Part shown: piece after piece, positions 4,755 to 5,867 of the stretch
How positions within the stretch are numbered: position 1 is the stretch's first letter
Layout: each line of letters begins with the position of its first letter
DNA from: Anaerolineae bacterium
Lineage (GTDB): Bacteria > Chloroflexota > Anaerolineae > B4-G1 > SLSP01
Direction: 5' to 3'
DNA: 5,867 nt
NCBI GenBank assembly: GCA_016928755.1
Contig: JAFGKB010000169.1
Location: forward strand, 1 to 5,867
Program-made: the position numbers and the translations under genes
The notes under the pieces: generated by a model
What the model saw: the letters and a program-made list of their open reading frames with translations, nothing else
Told to the model about the DNA's origin: nothing
Database searches by the model: none

Positions 4755-5867
4755 TTGGATTCTGAAAGTACTACTATGGATACAACAGCCGATATTGGTA
4801 ATGTCTTATCGGTTAATATCGAAAAAAAGATGCGCTCTGCGTATCTTGATTATGCGATGAGCGTGATTGTATCCCGTGCGCTGCCTGATGCACGGGATGG
4901 ACTCAAGCCGGTGCAGCGACGTATTCTTTACGCGATGTATGATATGGGTATCCGGCCTAATTCTGCTTACAAGAAATCGGCCCGTATCGTCGGTGAGGTC
5001 TTGGGTAAGTACCACCCCCACGGTGACTCTGCCGTATATGAGGCGATGGCACGTCTGGCACAAGATTTCTCCGTGCGCTATATGCTGGTGGATGGCCAGG
5101 GTAACTTCGGTTCTGTTGATGGTGATCCCCCGGCAGCTATGCGTTACACGGAGGCACGGCTGGCCCGTATCTCGATGGAACTGCTGGCTGATATTGAGAA
5201 AGAAACCGTAGATTGGATCGATAACTTCGATGGCTCACTACAAGAGCCGTTAGTATTACCTTCAAAAGTGCCGAATCTCCTGGTCAATGGCTCTTCTGGT
5301 ATTGCCGTCGGTATGGCGACCAACATCCCCCCCCATAATCTCAATGAAGTCGTGGGCGCAATGGCCTATATGCTGGACAATTGGGATCGCCAGGAAGATG
5401 TGGGCGTTGATGAGCTGATGGAGTTTATCAAAGGTCCGGACTTTCCTACCGGTGGCCTGATTTTAGGGCAAGAGTCCATTATTCAGGCTTATGCAACCGG
5501 ACGGGGAAAGATAACGGTACGCGCTGTTTGTAATATAGAGGAGATGCGTGGCAGCCGTCACCGGATTGTCATTACCGAGATCCCTTACCAGGTTAATAAG
5601 AGCAGTCTTATTGAACGCATCGCCAGTTTGGTGCGGTCTGGAAAGCTGGATGAAATCAGTGATTTGCGGGATGAATCGGATAAGCGGGGGATGAGTATCG
5701 TCATTGAACTTAAGCGCGGTGCCCAACCCCAAAAAGTACTCAACCGTCTCTATAAACATACACCGCTCCAAACTACTTTTGGCACGCAATTGTTGGCCTT
5801 AGTCGATGGTGTACCTCGGGTTCTATCTCTAAAACGCTTGCTCCTGATCTTCTTGGAACACCGGATC
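4755..5867 (+). CDS. gyrA: DNA gyrase subunit A (type IIA topoisomerase), N-terminal part, cut by window edge
   Basis: The breakage-reunion subunit of gyrase, which with GyrB introduces negative supercoils using ATP. The window shows 371 residues from TTG 4755 (364 from ATG 4776), covering the winged-helix domain and part of the tower. Hallmarks are SYLDYAMSVIV-like AYLDYAMSVIV near the start, RALPDARDGLKPVQRR, the quinolone region HPHGDSAVYE (87-96) and the DNA-cleaving tyrosine Y131 in AAMRYTEARL. GNFGSVDGD and the PPHNLNEV segment follow. Numbering runs 9 ahead of E. coli GyrA (Y122). Residues matching E. coli S83 and D87 are S92 and E96, the common wild-type pair in many bacteria, so no resistance substitution is seen. 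ParC is the alternative; the GyrA box in the missing C-terminal domain would decide. Full-length GyrA is about 800-900 aa, so more than half lies outside. No gyrB is adjacent on the visible side. Confidence 0.94.
   Translation, partial: MDSESTTMDTTADIGNVLSVNIEKKMRSAYLDYAMSVIVSRALPDARDGLKPVQRRILYAMYDMGIRPNSAYKKSARIVGEVLGKYHPHGDSAVYEAMARLAQDFSVRYMLVDGQGNFGSVDGDPPAAMRYTEARLARISMELLADIEKETVDWIDNFDGSLQEPLVLPSKVPNLLVNGSSGIAVGMATNIPPHNLNEVVGAMAYMLDNWDRQEDVGVDELMEFIKGPDFPTGGLILGQESIIQAYATGRGKITVRAVCNIEEMRGSRHRIVITEIPYQVNKSSLIERIASLVRSGKLDEISDLRDESDKRGMSIVIELKRGAQPQKVLNRLYKHTPLQTTFGTQLLALVDGVPRVLSLKRLLLIFLEHRI

Noticed and set aside
5013..5042. Glutamate instead of aspartate at the GyrA position equal to E. 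coli D87, suggesting quinolone resistance
   Set aside because: Ser at the 83-equivalent is intact, and Glu at this site is the wild-type residue in many bacteria such as Bacillus.
4806..5789. Open frames inside gyrA at 4806-5063, 4867-5211, 5144-5344 and 5463-5789
   Set aside because: Each lies in another frame of a strongly conserved gyrase gene and shows no recognisable domain.

Overview
The window holds five genes and reads as bacterial chromosome of moderate GC content. The CDSs are about half GC and the intergenic stretches are AT-richer. There is no sign of phage, plasmid, transposase or CRISPR. The phylum cannot be proven from sequence alone. My best guess is Chloroflexota (Anaerolineae-like). 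This rests on the general look of the Cys-rich 127-aa protein and of the membrane-anchored clan GH-A hydrolase with a C-terminal beta-sandwich, plus the use of both TTG and ATG starts; treat it as an inference.

Left part, minus strand: a DedA-family membrane protein (2076 to 1429) is followed after 133 bp by an asparaginyl-tRNA synthetase gene (asnS, 1295 running off the left edge). The synthetase lacks only its last C-terminal residues. Each gene has its own Shine-Dalgarno sequence. DedA has a clear extended -10 promoter. asnS probably has its own promoter inside the 133-bp gap, where an inverted repeat brackets a -10-like hexamer.

Middle, 2077-2461: a 385-bp divergent regulatory region. 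It contains the DedA promoter on the minus strand and a good sigma70-type promoter on the plus strand (TTGAAA, 17 bp, TATCAT with TG extension). An 11-bp tandem repeat lies just upstream of that promoter. A leader of about 230 nt follows, dominated by a 14-bp inverted repeat (13 of 14 paired, arms 2306-2319 and 2379-2392). This leader is the least explained part of the window.

Right part, plus strand: the leader feeds a two-gene operon. The first gene is a 127-aa protein of unknown function with a CxxC...CCxC cluster. The second, 9 nt downstream, is a 539-aa membrane-anchored clan GH-A glycoside hydrolase-like protein with an apparent acid/base Glu208 in WNEPN and nucleophile Glu338 in LSEMN. 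After a 280-bp gap with a possible promoter comes gyrA (DNA gyrase subunit A), cut by the right edge. Its start is better placed at TTG 4755 than at the ATG 21 nt downstream, because GGAGG sits 8 nt before the TTG.

asnS and gyrA are housekeeping genes. DedA is an envelope lipid-carrier transporter. The small Cys protein and hydrolase form the accessory unit. No shared pathway can be demonstrated, although DedA and the hydrolase both act at the cell envelope.
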